Assembly: GCA_020638835.1 (NCBI GenBank)
Contig: JACKHV010000002.1
Span: 434,001 to 498,000 of the forward strand
Direction: 5' to 3'
DNA: 64,000 nt
Origin: Planctomycetota bacterium
GTDB lineage: Bacteria > Planctomycetota > UBA1135 > GCA-002686595
Each line of letters starts with the position of its first letter. Positions within the stretch are counted from its first letter, which is position 1. The notes beneath the pieces are model-generated. The model did not search any database. It had not been told where the DNA came from and saw only the letters and a program-made list of their open reading frames with translations. A program made the position numbers and the translations under genes. This document shows positions 52,575-62,102 of the stretch, one piece after another.

Positions 52575-53120
52575 TCAGGATCCCGCGGTCCAGTGCCCGG
52601 ACTTGCCGCCGCGCTTCTCGAGCAGGCGCACGGCCTCGATGGCGATCCCCTTCGAGAGCGCCTTCGTCATGTCGTAGACCGTCAGCGCCGCCGCGGACGC
52701 TCCGACCATCGCCTCCATCTCGACGCCCGTGCGCCCGGTGCACGCCGTGCGGCAGCGGATCTCCAGGCAGTCGGGGTCGTCGGCGAGGCGCTCGAAGCCG
52801 ATCTCGACGAGGTCGAGCGCGAGCGGATGGCACATCGGGATCCACTCGCCGGTGCGCTTCGCCGCGAGCACGCCCGCGACGCGCGCGACTTCGGTCACCG
52901 GGCCCTTCGGCCCCGCGCCGGCCAGCACGCGTTCCAGGACCCCGGACGGGAAGCGCACGCGCGCGGCCGCGACGGCCTCACGCGACGTGCTCGCTTTCGC
53001 CGATACGTCCACCATGCGCGACTCGAGTCCGTGCGGCCCCGCACGCAGGTGGCTGAGCCCCTGCTCGCCGGAGCCGGCGTCGGACGACCGCTCTCCGCGA
53101 CTGTCTGCGTCACCCATCAC
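52575..53120 (-). CDS. moaC: cyclic pyranopterin monophosphate synthase
   Basis: Second step of molybdenum cofactor synthesis. 181 residues, with an N-terminal extension of about 20 residues before LSHLRAGPHGLESRMVDVS, which aligns with the usual MoaC opening. KRTGEWIPMCHPL and TGRTGVEMEAMVG are diagnostic, and VYDMTKAL carries the conserved Asp-Met-x-Lys active-site segment. The start could instead be closer to LSHLR. No other moa gene is in the window. Confidence 0.94.
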   Translation of the reverse strand: MMGDADSRGERSSDAGSGEQGLSHLRAGPHGLESRMVDVSAKASTSREAVAAARVRFPSGVLERVLAGAGPKGPVTEVARVAGVLAAKRTGEWIPMCHPLALDLVEIGFERLADDPDCLEIRCRTACTGRTGVEMEAMVGASAAALTVYDMTKALSKGIAIEAVRLLEKRGGKSGHWTAGS

Positions 53121-53344
53121 GACGAGGAGTGTAGCCCTCGCGGTGACCGGACACAGCAGTCGTGAACGCGCGCGTAACGAATTTCGGCCCGCTGCTGCAC
53201 CCGCGCCCGCGAGCTGCGTAGAGCCGCACGACGAGCGCGCTCTCCGGCTCCGATTTCCGGAAAGCCTCGAATCCGCCCCCCCGGCTGCCGCAGACTAGCG
53301 CCGACCCCGTTGCATCCAGGCGACGGACGGCCCATCGAAGAAAC

Positions 53345-55849
53345 ATGACCGCAAGACGACTCGCGCTGGCCTGCTTGGCCGCCATCGCGCCCCTGGCGCC
53401 CTTCGCTCTCTCCCAGGACACCGATCTTCAGCAGCTCATCGAGACGCGCACGCACGCCGCCTCCGAGCTGAGCGTCGACGAGCTGTGGGCCGAAGCCTCG
53501 CGCCTCGGATCGCTAGGTCGCGAGATCGACGCGGAACAGACCGACCGCGCGATCGACGACTTGCTGCGCGCCGGCAACGCCGCGCCGCGCGAGGTGTTGC
53601 TGCTCGTCGCCGCGCGTCTGTCCGGTGACGAACCCGACCCCGAGCTACTCAGCGGCGCGCTGGTCCCGCTGCTCGACGACGACGACGAATCGATCGCGCG
53701 CGCGTCCGCCGGGCTGCTCGCCGACTCGATCTTCGGCTTGCTGCCGGTCGAACACAGCGACGAGATCGCGACCAAGCTGATCGCCGGCGCCCGCGAAGTC
53801 GAGCGCTCGCCCGAGCTGCGCATGGACTTCGCCGTCACGGCCTACCAGCTGGGCGGCGGACAGGCGGTTCGCGACGTCCAGCGCATCCTGACGTCCTTCC
53901 TGAACTCCTCCGATCCCGCCCTGCGCGGGCGCGCGGCCCTCGCGCTGGCGTCGGTCGGCGAGATGCTCAGCGTGCGAGGCGAGCTGGAACGCCTCGCGTC
54001 GCTGCCCGGCCCCGAAGGGCGACTCGCGGGCGCGTACCTCAAACAGGAGAACCTGCGCGAGTTCTACGAGAGTCAGATCCGCAAGCAGAAGGCGCTGCGC
54101 GACGAAGCGCTGCGCAACACCGACCTGACCGGTCCGCTCGACAGCGTCGAGCGTGTCATGGAGATGATCATGCAAGCGCACGTCGAAGGCGACAAGGTGA
54201 GCGAGGAAGAGCTCCTCGACGCCGCGCTCGACGGGATGCTGCGCAGCATGGACCCGCACTCGAACTACTTCTCGCCCGACGTCTTCGCCGACTTCCAGCA
54301 GGACCTGCAGGCGGAGTACGGCGGCATCGGTGCCTACGTCGGCGTCGACCGCGACGACAACATCTTCACGATCACGCGGCCGATCTACTCGGGTCCCGCG
54401 TACGAGGCGAACCTGCGCTCCGACGACAAGATCGTGCGCATCGACGACTGGCCGACGCACGAGGGCGGCGTCAGCAAGCCGACCGACGACGTGATCCGCC
54501 GGCTGAAGGGTGAACCGGGTTCCGTCGTGCGCCTCTACGTCTGGCGCCGCGGCATGGACCCCGCGCTGATCGAACGCCCCACCGAGGACATGGTCGTCGA
54601 GGTGACGCGCGGCTTGATCACGATCCCGCCGGTGCAGGTCCAGATGCTGCCCGAGCACATCGGCCTGATCGAACTGACGTCCTTCAGTGGTGTCGCCAGC
54701 CAGGAGCTCGCGAAGGGTCTGCGGCAGCTGCTCGACGAAGGCGCCGTCGGTCTGATCCTCGACCTGCGCGGCAACCCCGGCGGCCTGCTGACCGAAGCGC
54801 GCGACGTCGCCGACCTATTCCTGCCCGCCGGCAAGCTCGTCGTCTCGACCGAGTCGCGCATCCGCGAGACCGACAAGCTCTTCACGCGCAAGGAACCGCT
54901 GGTGCCGATGGAGATGCCGCTGATGGTCATGATCGACCGCTTCAGCGCCTCGGCCGCCGAGATCGTGGCCGGCGCCCTGCAGGACCACGGGCGCGCGACG
55001 CTGATCGGCCAGCGCTCGTTCGGCAAGGGTTCCGTGCAGAACCTCGTACCGATGCCCGGCGTCGAGGACGACGGCTTCGAGGACTCGAACCGCAACCGCT
55101 ACCACGACAACTGGGAGAAGCTGACCAAGGACTACAACGGCAACGGCCAGTTCGACTACGCGCCGCGCATCAAGCTCACGATCGCGCGCTACCTGCTGCC
55201 CAGCGGCCGCTCGATCCACCGCGAGCTGGACGAGAACGGCGACATCGTCAGCCCCGGCGGCGTCGAACCCGACGAGGAGATCCGGCAGAAGCGCTGGGAG
55301 ACCTGGAAGCTCGAGGAGATGATCGAGATGCAGGGCGATCGCGCGGTGCGCGCCTACATGGACGAGCACTGGGACGGGAACATCGAGCTGTTCGAGCAGC
55401 TCGCGGTCTCCGACTCGGCCGACAGCTCGCGCTACCCCGGCTTCGACGAGTGGTACCAGGGCCTGAACACGCGCCTCTCGAAGGACGACGTCCGCTTCCT
55501 GGTCCGCCGCGAAGTGCGCCGGCGCGTGCAGGACCAGAACGGCTCCGCCTTCCCGCGCGGTGACTACCAGCAGGACTACCAGCTGCAGCGCGCGATCGCG
55601 CTGATCCTGGAGCGCCTCGGCCTGGACTGGCACGACTACCCCGAGTTCCTGCTGACCTTCAACTACGAAGCCGCCGGCGGCGTGGCGCGCGACGAGGACC
55701 ATGTCGCTTCTTCGGCGGGCGCCGACCAGACTCGCAAGTCGGTGCGCGACGCGCTCGAGCTGCTGGCCGCGGCGCGCTCGAACAAGACCGAGCTCTCGAA
55801 GGAGGACCTCGACCGCTTGACCGAGTTGCTGAGCGAGCTCGACCACTGA
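53345..55849 (+). CDS. S41-family carboxyl-terminal processing protease with HEAT-like N-terminus
   Basis: 834 residues. A signal peptide (1-23) exports it. Residues 60-235 are helical and HEAT-like. The CTP core starts near 265, with LRSMDPHSNYFSPD and a PDZ domain (about 320-400). The catalytic Ser 536 (SASAAE) and Lys 561 (SFGKG) are 25 residues apart, as in E. coli Prc. Between the catalytic Lys and the C-terminal part, residues 580-606 carry two Asp/Asn-rich loops (DSNRNRYHD and DYNGNGQFD) like calcium-binding EF-hand or dockerin loops. A long helical C-terminus follows. Likely degrades or trims periplasmic proteins. Confidence 0.9.
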   Translation: MTARRLALACLAAIAPLAPFALSQDTDLQQLIETRTHAASELSVDELWAEASRLGSLGREIDAEQTDRAIDDLLRAGNAAPREVLLLVAARLSGDEPDPELLSGALVPLLDDDDESIARASAGLLADSIFGLLPVEHSDEIATKLIAGAREVERSPELRMDFAVTAYQLGGGQAVRDVQRILTSFLNSSDPALRGRAALALASVGEMLSVRGELERLASLPGPEGRLAGAYLKQENLREFYESQIRKQKALRDEALRNTDLTGPLDSVERVMEMIMQAHVEGDKVSEEELLDAALDGMLRSMDPHSNYFSPDVFADFQQDLQAEYGGIGAYVGVDRDDNIFTITRPIYSGPAYEANLRSDDKIVRIDDWPTHEGGVSKPTDDVIRRLKGEPGSVVRLYVWRRGMDPALIERPTEDMVVEVTRGLITIPPVQVQMLPEHIGLIELTSFSGVASQELAKGLRQLLDEGAVGLILDLRGNPGGLLTEARDVADLFLPAGKLVVSTESRIRETDKLFTRKEPLVPMEMPLMVMIDRFSASAAEIVAGALQDHGRATLIGQRSFGKGSVQNLVPMPGVEDDGFEDSNRNRYHDNWEKLTKDYNGNGQFDYAPRIKLTIARYLLPSGRSIHRELDENGDIVSPGGVEPDEEIRQKRWETWKLEEMIEMQGDRAVRAYMDEHWDGNIELFEQLAVSDSADSSRYPGFDEWYQGLNTRLSKDDVRFLVRREVRRRVQDQNGSAFPRGDYQQDYQLQRAIALILERLGLDWHDYPEFLLTFNYEAAGGVARDEDHVASSAGADQTRKSVRDALELLAAARSNKTELSKEDLDRLTELLSELDH

Positions 55850-55870
55850 TCGGTCGTCGCTGGAACGGAA

Positions 55871-55909
55871 CGGCGGGGCCCGCGCACGGATCGTGCACGG
55901 GCCCCGCCG
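55871..55909. terminator. bidirectional nested hairpin between the S41 protease gene and 55937 gene
   Basis: A 12-bp perfect stem (55871-55882 with 55898-55909) continues after one mismatch into a 5-bp stem. It lies between two convergent stops and can serve both strands. Confidence 0.7.
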
Positions 55910-55936
55910 GCGTTCAGTGCGCCTCGCGACGCGAGC

Positions 55937-56350
55937 TCACTCGTCTCCGCTGAGCGCGGGCGGTGCGATCTCGGGCGGCAGCTGCAGCTCGTACCCGTCC
56001 ACGAAGTAGCGGTCGAAGTCGAAGTCCTCGCGGAAGTCCTCCAGCGAGTCATCGTCCTGGCGGCGCAGCATCTGCTTGTCGACGAGCAGGAACACGATGC
56101 GGCCCCAGTCGAGCGACTCGCGTACGCCCCACGAGCGCCAGACCTGCGCCGCGAGCGGGCCGAACTGACGCCCGGCGCGGCGCTTCAAGCCGCCGAGCAG
56201 CTCCTGCCCGGAGACGTGCCGCGCGACGCCCTCTTCGCTCTCGCGTCCGAGCTCGCGCACGACGGTCTCGAGCGCTTCGAACAGGAAGCGGTACGCCTCG
56301 GGCGAGTAGCGCCCGTCCTCGAGGGCCAGCTTGTGCAGCGGTTGACTCAT
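55937..56350 (-). CDS. small conserved protein of Planctomycetes/Verrucomicrobia (Minf_1886-like)
   Basis: 137 residues. The pattern YSPEAYRFLFEAL, HVSGQELLGGLKRRA, GPLAAQVWRSWGV and GRIVFLLVDKQML with a final DFDFDRYF matches the family I recall as TIGR04138 or Minf_1886, restricted to Planctomycetes and Verrucomicrobia. Function unknown; no catalytic motif stands out. Its start overlaps the holB stop by 4 bp, so it is translated together with a DNA polymerase clamp-loader subunit and thymidylate kinase. Confidence 0.8.
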   Translation of the reverse strand: MSQPLHKLALEDGRYSPEAYRFLFEALETVVRELGRESEEGVARHVSGQELLGGLKRRAGRQFGPLAAQVWRSWGVRESLDWGRIVFLLVDKQMLRRQDDDSLEDFREDFDFDRYFVDGYELQLPPEIAPPALSGDE

Positions 56351-57471
56351 CGGTTGCGCCCCTGCGCGCGCGCGGGTTCGCGCGGCGGCGCGAGTCGGCC
56401 GAGCGCGAGGAAGCAGCGATCCAGGATCCCGTCGGCGTTCATGTTGCGCTCGACATCTTGCCGGGCCTCGAGCAGGTCGTCCACCGCGGCGCGCAGGCGC
56501 GACTCTTCCGTTACACCGACGGGCGAGCCCGCGACTTCCGCGCCGAACGCGAGTTCGTCCGCGCCGAGCCCCACGGCCGCCCGCAAGCGGTCGGAGACGA
56601 CGCGCAGCGCGAGCTCACAGGTGACCTGGGCGCGGTGCCGCGCGCGTGCGCTGTCCGTCGCGCCGAGGAAGTCCCCTTCCGTCTCGGCGGCGCGGCGCGC
56701 GGCGACCAGGGGGCTCGACGCACCCGTGAGCGCGTCCTGGATCGCCTGCACGAGGGCCGGTGCCGAGCGCGCTTCGAGCTCGAGCGCTTCCCCGGGTGCC
56801 CCGCAGCTCCAGCGCGACAGCAGGCCGGCGCGTTCGACGGACAGGGCGTGTTCGCGCGTGATCCGCTCGCACTCCTCGATCGACAAGTGTTCGAAACCGA
56901 CGTGCACGCAGCGGCTGTGGATCGTTGCCAGCAAGCGGTCCGGGTGCGAGGTGACGAGCACGAGCAGCGTGCGCTCGCCGGGTTCCTCGAGGTTCTTGAG
57001 CAGCGCGTTCTGCGCCTGCGAGTTCATCCGATCGGCGTCGCGGATCAGGACGATGCGCCAATCCGCTTCCGCCGCCCGCAGCGACAAGAAGGTGTCGACG
57101 TTGTCCTCGGGGTTGCCGTCCATCTCCTTCTTCGACGCGTCGTCCGTGCGCAGCGTCATGTAGCAGATGCGGATCTCGTTCTTGCCCAGCGCGTGGATGT
57201 CGAGCAGGTGCAGATCGCCGTAGTTGCCGCTGAGCAAGCGCTTGCACGGACCGCAGCGTCCGCACGGCGGCCCGATGCCGCCCTCGCACGCAAGTCCGCG
57301 CACGAAGAACTCGGCGGCGAGGAACTTCCCGATTCCCTCCGGTCCGCCGAAGAGCAGCGCGTGCGGAAGGCGACCGCGTCGCGCGGCGTTCCACAGTCCC
57401 TCGAGCACATCGTCGTGCCCCACCGGCGTCTCGGCGCGCAGGCGGTGGACGCGCTTCGACTCAGCGGGCAC
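56347..57471 (-). CDS. holB: DNA polymerase III delta' subunit
   Basis: Clamp-loader component. 374 residues. The Walker A-like GGPEGIGK (43-50) is followed by four Cys of the zinc module (62, 70, 73, 76). RIVLIRDADRMNSQAQNALLKNLEEP is the typical delta' segment, seen here as DADRMN and NALLKNLEEP, and SRC carries the sensor 1 arginine finger position. The C-terminal collar domain is poorly conserved, as expected. Overlaps tmk by 11 bp, the widespread tmk-holB pairing. Confidence 0.93.
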   Translation of the reverse strand: MPAESKRVHRLRAETPVGHDDVLEGLWNAARRGRLPHALLFGGPEGIGKFLAAEFFVRGLACEGGIGPPCGRCGPCKRLLSGNYGDLHLLDIHALGKNEIRICYMTLRTDDASKKEMDGNPEDNVDTFLSLRAAEADWRIVLIRDADRMNSQAQNALLKNLEEPGERTLLVLVTSHPDRLLATIHSRCVHVGFEHLSIEECERITREHALSVERAGLLSRWSCGAPGEALELEARSAPALVQAIQDALTGASSPLVAARRAAETEGDFLGATDSARARHRAQVTCELALRVVSDRLRAAVGLGADELAFGAEVAGSPVGVTEESRLRAAVDDLLEARQDVERNMNADGILDRCFLALGRLAPPREPARAQGRNR

Positions 57472-58099
57472 GGTGCGTCACTTCCTTCCAGACCGCGTCG
57501 GCGACGACGTCCGGCGACTGTGAACCGTCGATCAGCACGGCCTCGTGGTAGCGCTCGGCGAAGGCGCGGTAGCCCTCGGCGACGTGTTGCTGGTAGATCA
57601 GGCCCTTGTCCTCGATGCGGTCGGTGGGCCTCCCGCGGCGACGCGCCGCCGACTCGACGGGGACGTCGAGCACGCAGACCAGCTCGGGCCGCGGCGTGCC
57701 CGCCCAGCCTTCGAGCAATGCCATCACGGACGCCGGGTCGAGGTCTCCCGCCCAAGCTTGGTAGGCGAAGGTCGACGGGTGGAAGCGTTCGCACACCACC
57801 CACGCTCCGCGCGACAGCGCGGGCTCGACGAGTTCGTCCAGCATCTGGCGGCGCGAGGCGGCGAAGAGCAAGGTCTCGACGGCGGGGCTCGGGTCGTGGT
57901 CGCGCGAGAGCAGGAGGTCGCGCAGCGCCTCCCCCAGCGCGGTGCCGCCCGGCTCCCGCAAGTGCAGGACTTCCTGCGTTCCCTCCGCGCGCAGGCGGCG
58001 CACGAGCCGTTCCGCCTGCGTCGTCTTGCCGCAGCCGTCCACGCCGTCGAGGACGATGAACGAGCCGCGCTGGATGGATTCCGCCGTCATGCCGGCCAT
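57461..58099 (-). CDS. tmk: thymidylate kinase
   Basis: Phosphorylates dTMP to dTDP. 212 residues (or 209 from the ATG at 58090). P-loop DGVDGCGKTTQ starts at residue 18; REPGGTALGE and the DR-like VCERFHPSTFAYQ follow. The lid region RRRGRPTDRIE holds the arginines. Divergent from the methyltransferase gene across 148 bp. Confidence 0.95.
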   Translation of the reverse strand: MAGMTAESIQRGSFIVLDGVDGCGKTTQAERLVRRLRAEGTQEVLHLREPGGTALGEALRDLLLSRDHDPSPAVETLLFAASRRQMLDELVEPALSRGAWVVCERFHPSTFAYQAWAGDLDPASVMALLEGWAGTPRPELVCVLDVPVESAARRRGRPTDRIEDKGLIYQQHVAEGYRAFAERYHEAVLIDGSQSPDVVADAVWKEVTHRAR

Positions 58100-58247
58100 C
58101 CTAGCGTCCGCCGGCCGCCGATCCGCCCCTCTCGAGCGCCCTCTCCCCGGGAAAAGACGACCAGCCGCGGCGCTTCGCGTCCGATAGAGGCTGTGACCGC
58201 GCGCCGCCCTATCCGCGCCCGCGCGCCGATCGCCTACCCTACCGCCC

Positions 58248-58979
58248 GTGTCCTCCTCCCCGCAGAAGCCGCTCGCGCACCGCCTGAAGGACCGCTTCTT
58301 CGACGAGGCGGACCACCCCTACGTGCACTTCGAGCGCAAGGTGCGCGAGGTCCTGCGACCCGACCACGTGCTCGTCGAGCCGGGCTGTGGCCGCTTCGCG
58401 GAAGTGATCCGCAAGTTCCAGGGCGAGGCGCGCGAGCTGATCGGCATCGACCCGGTCGAGTTCGAGGAGGAAAGCTTCGGCACCGACGTCCGCATCGTGC
58501 GCGGCACGCTCGACGAGACGGGCCTCGAGTCCGCTTCCGTCGACACGATGATCTCGCGCGCGCTGATGGAACACATCGAGCACCCGGGCCGCGTCTTCAC
58601 CGAGATCGCACGCGTGCTCAAGCCCGGCGGCGCCTACGTCTTCCTCGCGCCGAACCTCGGCGACTACACCGCGCTCGCGGCGAAGCTGATCCCGAACGGC
58701 CTGCACCCGTGGATCGTCGAGAAGGTCGAGGGACGCAACCCCAAGGACACCTTCCCGGCGTACTTCCGCTGCAACACGAAGGGCAGCTTGAAGCGCCTCT
58801 GCAAGCGGAACGCGCTCGAGCTCGAGAGCGTCGAGTACCTCGGCCAGTACCCGTCCTACTTCCTCTTCAACGCGCCGCTGTTCCTGCTCGGAACCGCCTA
58901 CGAGAAGCTGATCTCGAGCACGGAGCTGCTCGGCTTCCTGCGCGGGTGGATGTTGGTCGTGGTGCGGAAGCCGGCGTAG
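58248..58979 (+). CDS. class I SAM-dependent methyltransferase
   Basis: 243 residues from GTG 58248. Motif I VEPGCGRFAEV near residue 45, GIDPVEFEEE for the ribose-binding acid and LKPGGAYVFLAPN later are the class I Rossmann methyltransferase signature. Substrate not evident; the C-terminal half (150-243) resembles small-molecule or lipid methyltransferases more than RNA enzymes, but weakly. Convergent with the 59001 gene. Confidence 0.82.
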   Translation: MSSSPQKPLAHRLKDRFFDEADHPYVHFERKVREVLRPDHVLVEPGCGRFAEVIRKFQGEARELIGIDPVEFEEESFGTDVRIVRGTLDETGLESASVDTMISRALMEHIEHPGRVFTEIARVLKPGGAYVFLAPNLGDYTALAAKLIPNGLHPWIVEKVEGRNPKDTFPAYFRCNTKGSLKRLCKRNALELESVEYLGQYPSYFLFNAPLFLLGTAYEKLISSTELLGFLRGWMLVVVRKPA

Positions 58980-59000
58980 GGTTCGCCGGCCCCGCGAACC
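58980..59000. terminator. short hairpin between convergent genes
   Basis: A 7-bp stem (58980-58986 with 58994-59000) lies in the 21-bp gap between the methyltransferase and TPR/HExxH genes. No T-run. Confidence 0.45.
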
Positions 59001-61958
59001 TCAAGGTCCGAGTCGATCCAGCACCGCGCGCGCCTCGACGCAGTCCGCGTCGGCGGCCAGGGCGGTCTCGGCGGTCGAGCGGGCTTCGTCGAAGCGTTCG
59101 AGCTCGACGAGGGCCGCGGCGGCGCCGGCGAGCAGCTTCGCGCGCTCCGCGCCGGCCAGCGGCGCGGGATGGTCGCGGTCGAGCGTCGGGGGGACGATCA
59201 AGGCGACGCCGTACTCGCGCAAGGCTTCCTCCCAGCGCTCGGCAGCGGCGAGGGCGCCGGCCCAGCGTTCGTGCAGCTTGCGCGAGAAGGGATCGACCTC
59301 GTTCGCCTCGTGGTAGAGCTGCGCGGCTTCCGCGGTGCGGCCGTGCGCGAAGTGCCACTCGGCGACGCGCATGCGCTCGGCGAAGGCCGAGGGGTCGAAG
59401 GCGAGGTAGCGCTCCGTCGCGCGCATCGCGTCGTCCTCGCGGTCCTGGCGCAGGTAGAGCGAGGAGAGGCGCAGCTCCGCGGCGAGGCGCTTGTCGGCGA
59501 AGCCGGGGAAGCAGTCCTCGGCCGCGAGGTACTCGAGCTCCGCGCCCTCCAGATCGCCGGCCGCTTCGAGCAGGCCGCCGCGCGCCATGCGCGCGAGAAA
59601 GTCCTCGCCGCCCGCTTCGAAGGCCTCGTCGTAGAGGTCGGCGGCGCGCGCCTCCTCGCCGTCCGAGATCGCGAGTTCGGCCTCGAGGAACAAGCCGCGC
59701 GGCGGACGCGCGTCGCCTTCGCGCGAGCGTCGCAGCGCTTCCTCGGCGTCGGCGCGCCGGCCGGACTGCCATGCGCCCCAGGCGAGATCGGTCCACAGTT
59801 CGCGCCACGTCGCGCGACCCGCGTCGTCGTCGGGCAACGCGCGCGGGAGGCGCAGTCGCTTCGCCGAGAGCGAGTGCGGATGCCAGCGCGGTTCGATCGC
59901 GAGCTGCGAGACCATGCGGTCGACCTCGCGCGCGACGAGCACGTCGAGCTGTTCCGGCGTCAGCCCGTACACGGAATCGAGCGCGACGTCGAGGTCGTCG
60001 CCGCGGTCGAAGGCCTCGAGCAGTCGGATCATCGGCTCGAAGCCGTGCTCGCGGATCAGCACCTCGCAGACGATGCCGCCCTGGTAGTAGCCGAACAGGA
60101 TGCGCGGTCCGCGGAAGGCGCGGTTCAGCTCGCGCACAGGGATGATCATTCCGTTCGCCCAGGAGTCGACGAGCTCGCGGCGCATGTTGCGCTGCCACGT
60201 CGGGTTCTTGCGCGCTTCTTCCCAGGTCGCGAGGCCCTCCGTGATCCAGCGCGGGCAGCGGTTGTGCGACAGCCCGAGGTGGATGACGTGCGTGAACTCG
60301 TGGTAGCCGGTGCGCGCCCACGAGAACTGCCCGCGCATCTCCGAGAGCGGAGACAGAGCGGTCACGACGGGTCCGAAGCAAACGCCGAGAGCGGGGAAGC
60401 CCTCGAAACCCGTAGAGCGCGCCGAGAAGTTGCGGTGTTCGCGGAAGACTTCGATGCGCACCGCGCCGGGCGTGAAGCCGTAGCGCGCGGAGAGTTCCTC
60501 GCGCGCTTCCTTGTAGAACGGCAGCAAGTAGACCTCGAGCACGGCCGCCGCGTCGGGGCGCCACGCGAAGGAGAGGTCGCCGTGGTCCGCGACCTCGAGT
60601 TCCCTGGAGATGATCTCCAAGGAAAGCTGCGTGTTCTCGCGCCAGGCGTCGCGGCGCAGTCCGCCGGCGGACTTCGCGCGTTCGAAGGCGTCCAGCGCCG
60701 CTTTCTCGTCGCCCGTGTTCGCCAGCGCGCGCGCGAGCTGCGTCCACGCGAGGTAGTCGTCCGCATCGCGCTCGACGGCGCCGCGCAGGTACGGGAGCCC
60801 TTCGGCGAAGCGATACAGCTCGACGAGGTGGCGACCGACTTCGCGCTCGGGTCGCGAGTCCCGCGGATCGACCTCGGACAGCTCGGCGAGGATGCGCGCG
60901 GCGGTCTCCGGATCGCGCTCGACGGCGGAGAGCGCGGCGCGCAGCGTGCGCACGTCGCGGCGGCCGGGCGCGAGCCCTTCCAGGCGCTCGAGCCCCGCGC
61001 GCGTCTCGCGCAGCGAACCGTCCTCGAGGTCGGTCGTCGCTCCCGCGAGCAGCGCGGGGATCGAGTTCGGCCGGTACTCGAGCGCCTCGGCGAGGATCTC
61101 GCCCGGCGAGCGACTGCTGCGGCGCCAGTTCGTGCGGTGCAGCTCGAACAGTCCGAGCAGTGCGGGCTCGAAGCGCTCGTGGATCGACAGCGCGCGCTTG
61201 TACTCCTGGCTGGCCGAGTAGCCCTTCGCCTCCTCGACCTCGCGGTGCGCCTCGAAGTAGAGGTCGCCCACCGCGGTGAACAGCGCCGGTTCGGGGCCGT
61301 CGCCCTTCTTCGCGACGGTGTGGGCGAGGTCGATCGTCTCGAAGCTGCGCTCGAGGCGGCCGGCCTGCCGCTCGCACAGCGCCCGCGCCAAGAGTCCTTC
61401 CCAGCCCTGGTCCTTGGAAGTCGACTGCCCGCGCGCGAGCGCCTCGTCCGCCGCGTCGCGCAGGCCCAGCTCGCGCAACACGCGGTAGCGCAGCCACGCG
61501 TCGCGCGCATCGACCGCGACCGAGAGCACGTCGCTGTTCGCGTCGAGCACCGCGAGTGCTTCCTGCGCGCGACCCAGCTCGAGCCCGAGCTCCGCAAGCA
61601 CACGCACGCAGCTCGCGCGGATCGCGGGCGCGAGAGACTGCTCGCGGGCGTCCTTCAGCGCACGCTCGGCGTCGGACCGGGCCCGCTCGTAGTCGGACTC
61701 GTCGAAGGCGAGACGCGCACGCAGCATGCGGCTCTCGGCGTCCGTCGGTTCGTCCTCGAGGTGCTGCGAGAGGATGCGCCTCGCCGTGGACCACGACCCG
61801 CGCCGGCGCAGTCGGTCGGCCTCGGCGCGCTCCGCCGCGAGCAGGGCTTCGAGCTCCGTCTCGTCGTCCTGCACCGACGCCGGCGACGGGGGCGGCACCG
61901 AGGCGTCGGGGACGGGAGCGAGCGACGGGACGAGCGCGAGGAGGAACGAGAGCAGCAT
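59001..61958 (-). CDS. exported TPR protein with internal HExxH peptidase-like domain
   Basis: 985 residues. A signal peptide (1-20) is followed by TPR-like repeats (about 30-450). The central part has HEFTH at residues 553-557 and an EGLATWEE segment about 20 residues later, forming the zinc site of peptidase MA-like gluzincins. TPR-like helices resume after about residue 690 to the end. It would act in the periplasm or at the surface. Divergent from the amidase lipoprotein gene; substrate unknown. Confidence 0.8.
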   Translation of the reverse strand: MLLSFLLALVPSLAPVPDASVPPPSPASVQDDETELEALLAAERAEADRLRRRGSWSTARRILSQHLEDEPTDAESRMLRARLAFDESDYERARSDAERALKDAREQSLAPAIRASCVRVLAELGLELGRAQEALAVLDANSDVLSVAVDARDAWLRYRVLRELGLRDAADEALARGQSTSKDQGWEGLLARALCERQAGRLERSFETIDLAHTVAKKGDGPEPALFTAVGDLYFEAHREVEEAKGYSASQEYKRALSIHERFEPALLGLFELHRTNWRRSSRSPGEILAEALEYRPNSIPALLAGATTDLEDGSLRETRAGLERLEGLAPGRRDVRTLRAALSAVERDPETAARILAELSEVDPRDSRPEREVGRHLVELYRFAEGLPYLRGAVERDADDYLAWTQLARALANTGDEKAALDAFERAKSAGGLRRDAWRENTQLSLEIISRELEVADHGDLSFAWRPDAAAVLEVYLLPFYKEAREELSARYGFTPGAVRIEVFREHRNFSARSTGFEGFPALGVCFGPVVTALSPLSEMRGQFSWARTGYHEFTHVIHLGLSHNRCPRWITEGLATWEEARKNPTWQRNMRRELVDSWANGMIIPVRELNRAFRGPRILFGYYQGGIVCEVLIREHGFEPMIRLLEAFDRGDDLDVALDSVYGLTPEQLDVLVAREVDRMVSQLAIEPRWHPHSLSAKRLRLPRALPDDDAGRATWRELWTDLAWGAWQSGRRADAEEALRRSREGDARPPRGLFLEAELAISDGEEARAADLYDEAFEAGGEDFLARMARGGLLEAAGDLEGAELEYLAAEDCFPGFADKRLAAELRLSSLYLRQDREDDAMRATERYLAFDPSAFAERMRVAEWHFAHGRTAEAAQLYHEANEVDPFSRKLHERWAGALAAAERWEEALREYGVALIVPPTLDRDHPAPLAGAERAKLLAGAAAALVELERFDEARSTAETALAADADCVEARAVLDRLGP

Positions 61959-62102
61959 GGGGAGTCAGTGTGCAGGTCGACCGTCAGGAATGGGACCCGG
62001 TGCTCACGCTTTGTATTCCTGATCCTGGGCCTTTCGGGAGGTGTACGGGATCGGCGGCGGAAGCCCGTGGACTCGCCCCTTCGGATTTCGTACGACCGAA
62101 GC

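Noticed and set aside
53121..53344. Possible tRNA or small RNA in the 224-bp gap before the S41 protease gene.
   Set aside because: No cloverleaf, no T-loop GTTCRA-type box and no strong hairpin was found.
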